From Campanula takesimana (taxonomy: Eukaryota; Streptophyta; Magnoliopsida; Asterales; Campanulaceae), in the NCBI GenBank assembly GCA_026119855.1, contig JAOWBW010000426.1, forward strand, positions 310,001 through 374,000: a stretch of 64,000 bases of DNA, in the 5' to 3' direction. The notes under the pieces are model-generated. The model ran no database searches. It had not been told where the DNA came from and worked only from the letters and a program-made list of their open reading frames with translations. Position 1 is the stretch's first letter, and every line of letters begins with the position of its first letter. This document shows, one piece after another, positions 12,301 through 22,445 of the stretch. The position numbers and the translations under genes are program-made.

Positions 12301-13075
12301 CAATGGTCACTGCCGGGTCTAAATTCGAGAAGACCCTCAATGAGCAATCCTCTACTCAGGCCAGTGGCAACTCTTACAGATATCGGCCCCCGACAGTCGG
12401 TAAAGGGAAGGAAGCCGTAGGAGCTGTAAAAATATCCAAGGGGAGAATCCGAGACAAACTCCGCAAAAGGCCGGGAACTGGGAAAGGCGCCTGTATGTTA
12501 GATTTGAGGACTTTGGGATGCCCTTGGGAAAGGTGTTTGAGAGGTTAGTTAAACAAGGCCTCACCAAACCACTGGTTAACTTCCAACCCAGAAACCCCGA
12601 GAGGTACCTTGTCGAGAGCAAGAGGTGTGCTTTCCACAGCTACCATGGGCATGACACCGATGATTGCCCCGCTGTGAAACGCATCATCATAGACTTGATT
12701 GCCAAAGGGAGGCTTGAATGCCCCCGAAGTCCAAATGTGATCAACAACCCGTTCCCCAACAACCATGGCATTAATATGATTGAATTTGGGCCAGCCGATG
12801 TGAATATGATTGAGTTCGGGGGGCCGACACCGATAAACCTTTTGGAATTCAATGTCCCGATGACTGAGATTGGGAAGGAATGGAAGGAAACCCTATGGAC
12901 ATGTGCTCAGGAAGGAAACATGAAATGCCCATCCGACTCTATGATTGCCAATGTGATGAGTGCAAGGGTCCCCCACCAAAATGCCGATGAGTTGATCGTA
13001 ATAACACTCACCGAGCATGAGCTAACATTCGAAGAATGCATGGAGGAAATGGAAAAGTCCGTTAAGAGCAAGTAG
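12301..13075 (+). pseudogene. Late gag segment, second tandem copy
   Basis: Open from 12518 to 13075: nucleocapsid-like region with CAFHSYHGHDTDDC, then acidic C-terminal part. Several residues that are stops in copy 1 are coding here (WKETLWTCAQEGN against two stops in copy 1), so copy 2 keeps the older state. It lacks the gag N-terminus and has no start of its own. Confidence 0.8.
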
Positions 13076-16000
13076 ACAACGAGAGCCAGGGCTCAAATGG
13101 GGTTTATCCTCCGCACGATGATTGCTTCCATGTCATTGAAGCATGTAGTTCATCCACCGGCAAGAGGACAGTTAAACAGGTGGGTCACCCCAAGGGAAGG
13201 AATGGGTCCAAAATTGCGAAGACCCCGGAAATAACCAACTATGAAGGGTACCTCGCCCGAATGAAAGGTGCCATCCGCTCTATGACCCGTGAGGAGCTCC
13301 GGATCTTATGTGAAAGTAATGATGATGAGGTATGTTCAAATATGCCTCCCCGTGTTCCTTACCCGAGATTGGAAGAAGAAGGCTTCCCGGCCTTAGATGA
13401 CTTCTTAGCTTTGCCACCGTTATCTCCACCGCCACCGCTGATTGATGGGTCCGTATTCCCGGATTACTACTGTTGCAAGCTCACTTTGGAAAAACTCCGT
13501 GAAACCTTAGGAGTTGAGAGGAGCCAAAGCCACCACCCTATCTCTCTAGAAAGGATCCGCGAGTCGGCAAACACCCCAAAAAGAATGGTCATGGTGAATG
13601 AGTTAAGAAAGGAAGCATGGCCATATGGTACCCAAAACCCCACGTCACTCGGGAAAGGGGCAGAAGAGGTTGATGACCCATTTAAAGTGAGTGTACTGAC
13701 TCGATCCGGGCAAGTACACACGGAGAACCCTAGGAAACCTCCGCCACCAGAACACCGAATGCCTCCCCCTCTTGCTAGTCAGGCAAAATCCCTAGATTCT
13801 GGAGAAGAGGATCCCGTCTTAACCCAACTCAAGAGGACACAAGCTAACATATCTTTGTGGTCCCTTCTCACTTCCTCCTACCCTCACAAGCTCAAACTGG
13901 AGGAATGCTTGGCCCAAACTATAGTACCTACCACGGCTACCCCCGAAGAGGCCGTGCAAATGATTGGAAGTGTTCAATATGGGAATGTCATCACATTCAT
14001 GGACTTGGGCTTGCCGAAATTTGGGGCTACCCACAATGAAGCCCTCTACATCACGGTGCAATTGGATGAGCACCGCCTCCCTCGGGTTTTGGTTGATAAT
14101 GGATCCACCATGAATGTCCTCCCCGCTAAGATGATGGATCTACTTGGTCTAGAGACCACCGACCTAAAGCCCTCCATGATCACCGTTACGGCTTATGATT
14201 CCACGGCCCGCTCAGTCCTAGGGATGGCCACCTTGAACCTTTGGTTTGGGAAACAAATGATGCCAACCGATTTCCAAGTACTTGACATCCCCATATCCTT
14301 CACCGCCATATTGGGACGCCCATGGCTCCATAAATTCAACGGGGTAGCCTCCACCCTCCACCAGTGCGTAAAATATGTGCAAGAGGGTAATCTGACAACC
14401 ATTTATGGGGACAGTGTTACTACAGAAGGAACCAACACCAATGGGATTCCCGTGTTAGAAATCAAACATGAGGAGAGCGGCATGGTTTTGACCGGCTTCA
14501 CAAAGATACCATCCAAAACCCACATCTGTTGCGTAGATCTTACGCTCACCAAGGACAGGATTCCCCCTGTAATGAGAATGATGCGTTTGATGCACTACCT
14601 CCCGGGGCTTGGTCTTGGAAAGAAACTCCAAGGAACCCACAAGATTGTTGAGATCAAGGAGCAAAAGGCGCTCCATGGTTTGGGATACAAACCCACCCCC
14701 GAAGACCTTAGGATGGATAAGGAAATGGCTCGGAAAAGAAGCCAAGCCAGGGCTCAAGGGATTCCGTTTAAGGCTTCCAACCTCTGCCCTTACACTTTCG
14801 ATATGAGCCGCTACTTTGTGAGAGGAGGGGTCCAAGCCGAGGCCCCAGAGCTGAAGGAGCAAATGGTGACTAATTGGGATAAGCTGCAAAAGGATCTCAA
14901 AAGATTCCGAGGATTGGCGGCTAACCCCGTAAGGAGGGCATTTCTGGATGCACCGAAGATGACCGGTCCTACTGAGACCACCATGAGTCACGAATACACC
15001 TTTAAGGGAGTGCCCGAGATGGTAAGGGAATTTGAAGCCTTGTCTACGATTGAGGCTGGCCAAGAAAGGGAGCCCATTTGGGGTCAAAATGGTAGATGCA
15101 AGTTTGAGGAGATAGCTCCAAAGCACGCCACCAAGGAAGTCATGGACGACGAATGGGATGGTGCAGTAATGCAAGAAATGTTTGGGGAGGAGTTGGTCGT
15201 GCCTGATCTGATTGGCCTCGAAAAGGAAATGATTGCTGTGATAGGAGATGGATCTCCTGGGATATTAGACCCTCGCACCTTGGTAAGCCCGACGGACATG
15301 CCTCTGAAGAATTGGGTGACCTTCTCTGGACCGGTGGCAAGCAAGGAGGAAATGACCACGATGCTTGGACTAGTTCCCCGCCCCCTAGAGTCGAGTGTCA
15401 TAGGACCCAATGTAGTCGAGTCCCCTTAATCTCTTGTCTTTAAATTTGAGTCTTCCTCCTCCGAGGGCCTTACGTCCGAGGATTATGAACTTGTAGCCAA
15501 CATTGTATTCCCGTTTGCATTGAATGAAATGATAGACCTTTCCGAGTATCCCCTCATTGCCAACTTATTAGATGATAAATTAACTAATAATCTAAAAATG
15601 GTTAATGATGACTCACCTAATAATGCAGACACACTAAACGAACAAAACATTAAACAATCATTAAAGCAGGTTGCTGACCGAAAGGAAAGCCGGGCCCAAG
15701 CTGCCGAAGAGGTTTTAACTAAGGTGAATTTGGGGACCGAAAATGAGCCGAAAGAGACACAGATTGGTAGCTACTTCAAAGGAGCCATAGGGAAGCTTTG
15801 GTTGAGCTACTTAAGGAGTAAATGGATGTGTTTGATTGGTCTTATAAGGATATGCCGGGGTTGGATTCTTCGATCGTTGAACATAGGATCCCCGTGGATC
15901 CCGAGGTGAAACCTGTCAAGCAAAAGCTTCGGCGAATCAAACCGGAATGGTCTTTACAAGTCAAAGAGGAGATTGAGAAGTTGCTCCGGGTCGGCTTCAT

Positions 16001-16495
16001 AAGGGTGATAGAGTACCCCTCGTGGCTATCCAACATAGTAACAGTCACAAAGGCCAACGGAAAGGTCCGATGCTGTGTCGACTTTAGGGATCTCAATAAG
16101 GCGAGTCCCAAAGATGATTTCCCCCTCCCGAACATCGACATGCTACTTTTGAGGTCAAATCTTTTATGGACGGTTTTGCTGGGTATAACCAGATTAAGAT
16201 GGCCGAGGAGGACCAGGAGAAGACCGCCTTCACCACCCCTGGGGGACCTTTTGCTACACCGTAATGCCTTTTGGATTGCGAAATGCTGGGGCTACCTACC
16301 AAAGGGCCGCAACCGCACTCTTCCATGATATGATCCATAAGGAGATAGAGGTGTACGTCGATGACATGATTGTGCATTCCAAGGGCACCGACGGGCAATA
16401 TTTGATAGACTTGAGAAAGTTCTTTGACAGGCTTAGAAAGCACTCCATGAGGCTCAATCCGGCCAAGTGCACTTTTGGGGTTTCTCGTGGAAAGG
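12301..16495 (+). repeat. Tandem duplication inside element B, unit 2 (about 4.2 kb)
   Basis: Second copy of 8102-12300, beginning CAATGGTCACTGCC and continuing at 16496 into the proper RT thumb sequence (GGTTTTGGGGTATATGG). Unit 2 is thus the one in its original context at its 3' side, while unit 1 is original at its 5' side. Confidence 0.93.
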
Positions 16496-17616
16496 TTTTG
16501 GGGTATATGGTCACTGAACGGGGTATCGAAGTTGATCCCCAAAAGGTTAAGGCAATTGTGCAAATGAAGCCACCTCGCACCCAAACAGAGGTAAAGGCCT
16601 TCATGGGAAGGTTGCAATACATTAGCCGCTTCATAAACCAGCTTACTCCCACATGTGAGCCCATCTTCAAATTGCTAAAGAAGAATGCTGAGGTTGAATG
16701 GAATGAGGAATGCCAAAGGGCCTTTGACAAGATTAAGGCCTATCTTGTCCACCCGCCAATCCTATACCCCCCGCACAAGGATAAGCCAATCTTGCTCTAC
16801 CTAACAGTGACTGATACGTCAATAGGAGCAATTTTGGCCCAAGAAAAGAAGGATTCAAAGGTAGAGAATGCCATCTACTTTGTGAGCCGCAAGCTACAAG
16901 GGAGCGATCTCAACTACTCCCCAATTGAAAAGAATTGCACCAGATTGGTATGGGTCGTGAGAAAGTTGAAGCATTACATGCATGCCTATCCAATACAACT
17001 CATCTCCAAGATAGACCCCATCAAGTGCTTGTTGGAAAAGCCATCCTTGTCTATGAGACTTTCCAAATGGTCTTTCTTCCTAGCTGAGTATGATATCAGT
17101 TATGTGTCAAGAAAGGCAGTCAAAGGAAGGGTCTTAACGGAATATTTGGCGGACTTCCCTAGTATTGAGGAAAAGGAGCCCGAGCCGCAATTCCCTGATG
17201 AAGGGATTTTTGCCCTCGAAGGAGAAAATAGGTGGCAATTGTTCTTCGACGGTGCCGCCAATAAAAGAGGAAATGGCATTGGACTACTCTTGGTTGACCC
17301 AAAAGATGAGCACACCCCCATCGTCATCAAGATGAACTTTGATGTAACCAACAATGCCGCGGAATATGAGGCATGCACGGCCGGCTTGGAAGCAGCCCTG
17401 GAAAGTAATGTGAAAGAATTGGAGGTATACGTAGATTCGGCTTTGATCATCAACCAAGTCTCCAACAAGTGGAAAACACTGGACCCTGGTTTGGAAAAAT
17501 ATCATGCCTACATGGAAGAGCTCATGGCACAATTCAAAAAAGTTAGCTTCCACTACTTGCCGAGGGATCGGAACCGTTTTGCCGACGCCTTAGCTACTTT
17601 GGCCTCATTGGTATAA
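13180..17616 (+). pseudogene. pol (protease, RT, RNase H, second RNase H), second copy, broken
   Basis: Long frame 13180-15429 with protease (VLVDNGSTMNVLP near 14085), ended by an ochre stop at 15427 where copy 1 has CAA. A one-base loss near 15787, a TAC-to-TAA stop near 15820 and the shared RT frameshift near 16150 follow. The frame at 16264-17616 is open and holds the RT palm (YVDDM near 16355), thumb, a first RNase H, and from about 17230 an archaeal-type RNase H (FFDGAANKRGNGIG, NNAAEYEA, VYVDSALI, RNRFADALA, supplying D-E-D-D). A double RNase H marks the Tat lineage. The enzymes would copy the retrotransposon RNA into DNA; this copy is disabled. Confidence 0.88.
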
Positions 17617-17717
17617 ATCCCCGAGGGAAAGTCAATAAAACCTTTCCGAGTTGGGAGGAAAGAAAATCCGGCGTACTGTTATGAGATTGAGGCCACCCCA
17701 AAAAAGGTGGAGGATCC

Positions 17718-18984
17718 ATGGTACAACCAGATTTACCGATTCCTCAAGGAATGAGAAACTTCAATAAAAAGGGAGAATATGTGGATGGGGTAAAAGCTAA
17801 AAGCATGGAGGCACTCAAACGGCTAGCATCCCACTATGTCCTCTTGGGGGACATCTTGTACAAAAAGCGCCATCAGGGCCTTCTCCTTAGGTGTATAAGC
17901 ATGGAAAAGGCAAAGGAACTCATGCAAGAAGTTCATGGCGGAGTGTGTGGTCCTCATATTAATGCGAGGGCATTAATGCAAGTCATCTTACGGATGGGCT
18001 ACTTTTGGATCTCAATGGAGACTGATTGCATACAATTTGTGAAAAGGTGTGACAAGTGTCAGCGGTTCTCTAACCTTAACCACCTACAACCTCACCATCT
18101 CTACTGTATGACCACTCCATGGCCTTTTTCAACATGGGGCATTAACATCATTGGGAAAATTTCCCCGCCCGGGAGCAATGGCCATGAGTTTGTGTTGGTA
18201 GCCGTGGATTACTTCACGAGGTGGGTAGAGGCTAAATGCTACAAGGTCCTCACTTCCAAGAAAGTTGCGGGGTTTATAAAGGAAAACATCATGTGTCGGT
18301 ACGGGGTCCCGAACGAGGTCGTCACTGACAATGGCTCGCACTTCGAAGGTGAATGTGACCAATTATTGGGAGAGTTCCGAGTCACTCGCCACAAATACTC
18401 CCCATATAGGCCCCAGACCAATGGTGCAGTGGAGGCCGCCAACAAAACGCTCGAAAGGATTATTAAGAAAATGGCAACACGGGGAAGAGATTGGCCCGAA
18501 AAGCTACATCTAACATTGTGGGGCTACCGGACCTCGATTAGAACCGCCACTGGGGAAACCCCTTTTGCCTTAACTTATGGAATGGAGGCCATGCTCTCGG
18601 CCGAGCTGGAGGTACCGTCATTGAGAATTTTGTTGGAGAACAAAATCCATGAGGTTGATTGGCTTCGGAGCCGGTATGATGAATTGGCCTTGCTGGATGA
18701 ACGTCGTCTGAAGGCAATGGAGCACATCCGTGCCTACCAAGGGAGAATGGCGTGAGATTTTGATAGAAAGGTGAAGCCCCGAGAAATTCGGGTAGGAGAT
18801 TTGGTCCTTAAGGAAAAACCCCCCTGGAGGTCTAACCCCGATGGAAAATGGGAGCCCGTGTGGATCGGTCCCTTCGTGGTACAGGAGATCTTCTCAGGAG
18901 GTGCAATGAGGCTTGCGGACTTGGATGGCAATCCCTTCATGCACCCGGTCAACGGTGACAAGCTCCGTCGTTACTTTGTTTTTG

Positions 18985-19027
<43 letters not shown>

Positions 19028-19028
19028 G
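17718..19028 (+). pseudogene. Integrase domain of element B, inactive
   Basis: Zinc-binding HHCC region (EVHGGVCGPH ... RCDKCQRF), then the DDE core: the first Asp position reads WGINIIGKI, Asn instead of Asp; the second Asp is in VVTDNGSHFEG; the Glu is in TNGAVEAANKTLERI. An opal stop at 18754-18756 (GRMA-stop-DFDRK) separates a C-terminal tail (KPREIRVGDLVL, then GPFVVQEIFSGGA). The tail frame runs into a 36-base poly-A. The lost catalytic Asp plus the stop mean it cannot integrate DNA. Frame 17617-17717 upstream is also shifted. Confidence 0.9.
18990..19025 (+). repeat. Poly-A tract of 36 bases
   Basis: Uninterrupted A run at the integrase C-terminus; it translates as poly-Lys in the integrase frame. 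Internal poly-A in an LTR element is not a polyadenylation product here, because element sequence resumes directly after it. Confidence 0.95.
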
Positions 19029-19044
19029 TAGGTGCTAAAAGAAT

Positions 19045-19175
19045 ATACCCACCTAGATTGAAAACCCATTTGGGCGGTCTAGAGAAAAAACAGGGTCGCA
19101 CCCAAAATTTGTAAAAAGTGAACTACGATGACCTGAGCCCCTTAGTCTCATTTGTAAGAGGGGGACGTAGGCAGT
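19045..19175 (+). other. Conserved post-integrase block of Tat elements
   Basis: Contains TAGATTGAAAACCC...GGGCGGT followed by an AAAAAACAGGG stretch, also present in element C (about 28860-28910, minus strand), and GACGTAGGCAGTC near 19160, matching TACGTAGGCAGCC in A and C. Conserved between otherwise different copies, non-coding as far as I can see. Confidence 0.55.
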
Positions 19176-19416
19176 CAATTATTGGTCCGGTCTAAAAAAT
19201 GAATAAAAATCAAATTTGGTTTCGAGCAAAGACTCCATGTGAATGCAATTTAGCTTCATAAGTAACCATTTTCATTACAGTTAAAACACTTATTTGATGA
19301 GTTCAAGCACGGTCTACTCTCGATTCAACTAACATGCTTAAGACATAACTAAGACACCTAAAATGAACTAATGTGTCTGCAATGGCAATGGGTGGATACA
19401 TGGAAATATAGGACTA

Positions 19417-20913
19417 TCATTGTTCCTCGTCCCTCCACTTCTTCTTCTGACTTCTTCGAGTCTTCTTTTTCTTCACATCGAAGATGTCGATCCCTCCCCT
19501 TCCATGATCGGGTATCCTCCCGACATCCTCAATCAGCCCGGTTGCCCTCAAAGCCGCATTGGCAATGGCCCGAGCTCGAAGATCTTCCATTCGTGCCCTA
19601 GGCATCGCATCCATTCTTCTATCAGCCAAGACTTGATAGTCCTCGACAATGTCTCTAGTAATGTTATGGCCACTCGCCACGGCCTCGGTCTCCCTCAAAA
19701 CCCTGCTAGGGTCATGAGTCCCACCAAGAATACCCTCACGCCTCTCTTCAATGAGCCTCTGAGTCTGTCCCATAGTCTGTTCATACCAGTCCAAGTAGAC
19801 CGTGGTTAGAACCATGCTGGATGTACGCCCAAGAAGTACCCGAGCTAGAAAGAGGGAACAAGTCCACAATCGGGAAAAAAGTAAAATAGTGGAAGAATCC
19901 CACATAGACAAGGGCGGAAGCCTCAAATGCTCCAGGTTAACACCAGACCACTCCAACAGTGGAGTCTGTAGTAATCCAAACTGACGACGGACCAAAGAAG
20001 GGATGTAATAAGATGATCCCAAGAGTCCCGGCACCCGAACAAAAGGGGAATTATCCTGATACTCCCGCACCGAGCTGATACGCCAATGTGGGACTGACCA
20101 ACGGATCTCGGCAGTCGTGAGGCGAGCCATGTAAGTCTCCCAGTCACTCTGAGTGAAGTCCAATAGAATGACTCTCAAGGAATAAGACCACGGTCTGTGA
20201 GAGATAGGAGCCTCGGGAATGGCTATTAACCTCTCCCTCAACCACAAAGTGAGTAAGGCGGGGCTACCGCTACGCATGAAGCCATCTCCCAAAGCCAAGC
20301 GGCCCATTCCATGAAGGGTTTCGCCCAAGATCAAGGGGACAATATCCTTCCCCGCATGGCACTCCTCAAGGACACTCAGTAAAACCCTATGACAAGTACC
20401 TTTGGATCCAACCATGTAGAAAAAGGCAAGAATGCACAAACCAAAAGCATTCCAAAAAGCCTCATCCGTGCGACCCATGAACTTCTCGGGGAGATCCGAA
20501 ATGTCAATAAAAGTATGATTAAGAACCATACATTGGGCCTCTTCCAAAGGAATGTCGAGAAGAGAGACCAACCTTTCGACACACATGGTGTCATCAATTG
20601 AGGGGAGAGCAATGACCTCCGTGTCCACGCCGCCCACCAAAGCCTTGAAATCCTCATAGGTTGGAGTGATTTTGTTATAGAAGAAGCAATATACATGTCT
20701 CCTGACATCCCAAAAGGATGCAGTAGCTCTTAATAGCTCAAGATCCAGGATGAACTCCTTGAGGGACCAAAGAGATTGGAGACCAAATTTGGACTGGAAA
20801 ACTCCCTTGTAATTCCTCATATGGTACCGCATCCAAAGCCTAAGGTTTCCCTCAAAGCATTCTTGATTAATTTTGGACAATTTTGGTGGTTTTTCCATGA
20901 GAAAAGGCTCCAT
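19417..20913 (-). CDS. Antisense ORF of element B, plant-mobile-domain/DUF7745-like protein
   Basis: 498 codons, uninterrupted, ATG at 20911-20913, on the strand opposite to gag-pol and between integrase and 3' LTR. The N-terminal half has FWDVRRHVYCFFYNKITPTY and EDFKALVGG, resembling the plant mobile domain found in some transposon and host proteins; a middle segment has RWSVPHWRI and SSYYIPSLVRRQFGL. The C-terminus is very basic (KKKKTRRSQKKKWRDEE), like a nuclear or nucleic-acid-binding tail. Antisense ORFs at this place are known in Tat elements; their role is not established. It is the only long frame of B without a stop, while gag and pol carry many. The domain assignment is by resemblance and needs a profile search. 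Confidence 0.7.
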   Translation of the reverse strand: MEPFLMEKPPKLSKINQECFEGNLRLWMRYHMRNYKGVFQSKFGLQSLWSLKEFILDLELLRATASFWDVRRHVYCFFYNKITPTYEDFKALVGGVDTEVIALPSIDDTMCVERLVSLLDIPLEEAQCMVLNHTFIDISDLPEKFMGRTDEAFWNAFGLCILAFFYMVGSKGTCHRVLLSVLEECHAGKDIVPLILGETLHGMGRLALGDGFMRSGSPALLTLWLRERLIAIPEAPISHRPWSYSLRVILLDFTQSDWETYMARLTTAEIRWSVPHWRISSVREYQDNSPFVRVPGLLGSSYYIPSLVRRQFGLLQTPLLEWSGVNLEHLRLPPLSMWDSSTILLFSRLWTCSLFLARVLLGRTSSMVLTTVYLDWYEQTMGQTQRLIEERREGILGGTHDPSRVLRETEAVASGHNITRDIVEDYQVLADRRMDAMPRARMEDLRARAIANAALRATGLIEDVGRIPDHGRGGIDIFDVKKKKTRRSQKKKWRDEEQ

Positions 20914-21250
20914 GGAGGAGAAAGCTTTCGAAATGAAGGTGATGAACTGATTGATGAACCTCAGACTGTGGCATTTAAGAAGATGACCAGGCCTGGAACA
21001 AAATTGAATGAAAAAGGAGTGTTTCCTCCCCTAACCGTATGGCTACTTTAGCCTTGCCAAAATTAATGGTTTCTTGTTGAAAGTTAGCTTTGTGGTCCTA
21101 CCCATTCAAAGCCCCTTGTCATAAATACCCCGAAAAATGCCCTTCTTGGCTCATGCAACTTGAATTGAACATAGAAAAACTAGGTTCCCAATGAAAATGT
21201 CCCCGAGCAGTCCCTAGATAGACGTAAGACCAACTTTGTTAAAATTAACC
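20914..21250. other. Region upstream of the antisense ORF
   Basis: About 340 bp between the antisense ATG and the tandem arrays. It holds CTAACCGTATGGCTACTTTAG at 21031-21051, close to the CCGTACGGCTACTTTGG motif of the LTR. It would be the promoter region of the antisense ORF if that is transcribed separately. No clear TATA box was picked out. Confidence 0.35.
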
Positions 21251-21251
21251 T

Positions 21252-21460
21252 GGTCGCGCTTCGTAAGCCCAGGTTAAGAGTGTGTAATTAGCTCGGCCGT
21301 ACTTCGTAAGCCCAAGTCAAGAGTGTGTAATTAGCCCGGCCGTACTTCGTAAGCCCAGGTTAAGAGTATGTAATTTAACCCGGCCGCGCTTCGTAAGTCC
21401 AGGTTAAAAGTTTGAATTTGGGAAGTTAACGTGGCCGTTCTTCGTAAGTCCATTTAAAAA
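21252..21460 (+). repeat. Tandem array 1 in the 3' region of B (unit about 43 bp)
   Basis: Five units carrying CTTCGTAAGCCCAGGTTAAG; starts at 21259, 21302, 21345, 21389 and 21440, so spacing is 43, 43, 44 and 51. Confidence 0.88.
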
Positions 21461-21470
21461 TTTGAAAAAT

Positions 21471-21665
21471 TGTCCTTTGGCGGTCCAGCATGACGTAAGA
21501 CCATTAAATTTTGTGAGATTGTGTCCTTTGGCCGTCTGGCGTGACGTAAGACCATTAGGCTTCGTAAGATTGTGTCCTTTGGCAGTCCGGAATGACATAA
21601 GTCCATTAGGCTCTGTAAAATTCGTCCTTGGCCGTCCGGCATGACGTAAGACCATTGGATTTTGT
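21471..21665 (+). repeat. Tandem array 2 in the 3' region of B (unit about 51 bp)
   Basis: Four units of the type TGTCCTTTGGCCGTCCGGC followed by ATGACGTAAGACCATTAGG; starts at 21471, 21522, 21573 and about 21623. Confidence 0.87.
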
Positions 21666-21844
21666 TGACCCGACCGTATTTCGTAAGTCCAGGATGAAAG
21701 TTAAGATGTTATCGCCTCGGCAGCCCTTGGTAGGGCGTAAGACCAGTATAGTCATGATTAGGTTAAGAAAACCTTTATCCCCGAGAGTGTCCAGGTTAGA
21801 GAAAACCTATCAATGTGTCCCGGCAGTCTGTGATGACGTGAGAC

Positions 21845-22055
21845 CAGTTTGTGTAGTCGACACTCTGTCATGAGATAAGTTGACTGGTTTATGTAGTCGA
21901 CCCTCCGCTATGAGATAAGTTGACCAGTTTGTGTAGTCGACCCTCCGTCATGAGATAAGTTGACTAGTTTGTGTAGTCGACCCTTCGTCATGAGATAAGT
22001 TGACCAATTGACCAGTTTGTGTAGTCGACCCTCCGCCATGAGAAAAGTTGACCAA
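21845..22055 (+). repeat. Tandem array 3 in the 3' region of B (unit about 40 bp)
   Basis: Five units with GTAGTCGACCCTCCGTCATG and AGATAAGTTGACCAGTTTGT; spacing is 40 bp for the first four and longer for the last. Confidence 0.88.
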
Positions 22056-22067
22056 ATGTCCCGGCAA

Positions 22068-22400
22068 AGAACAAATCGGCCAAGCCGTCCTCCCATTGGA
22101 TTGGGATGCTTATAGGTTTGAGTAGCGTTAGAATCTCTCACCCAAATCGGCTATGCCATCCTCCCATCGGATTGGGATTCTTATAGGTTTGAGTAGCCTT
22201 AGAATCTCTCACCCAAATCGGCTATGCCGTCCTCCCGTCGGTTTGGGATGCTTATAGGTTTGAGTAGCCTTAGAATCTCCCACCCAAATTGGCTATGCCG
22301 TCCACCCGTCAGATTGGGATGCTTATAGGTTTGAGTAGCCTTAGAATCTCTCACCTAAATTGGCCAAGCCGTCCTCCCATCAGATTGGGATGCTTGTTTT
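22068..22400 (+). repeat. Tandem array 4 in the 3' region of B (unit about 71 bp)
   Basis: Five units of about 71-72 bp with ATCGGCTATGCCGTCCTCCC, GATTGGGATGCTTATAGG and TTTGAGTAGCCTTAGAATC. It ends about 45 bp before the 3' LTR. Confidence 0.9.
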
Positions 22401-22445
22401 ATCGACAACCCCGCTTTCTTCAAAAGCGACGTTGCCGAAGGGCTC

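Noticed and set aside
21252..22400. Regular repeats with spacer-like parts, CRISPR-like at first sight
   Set aside because: Plant nuclear DNA inside an LTR element; whole units repeat, there are no unique spacers and no cas genes.
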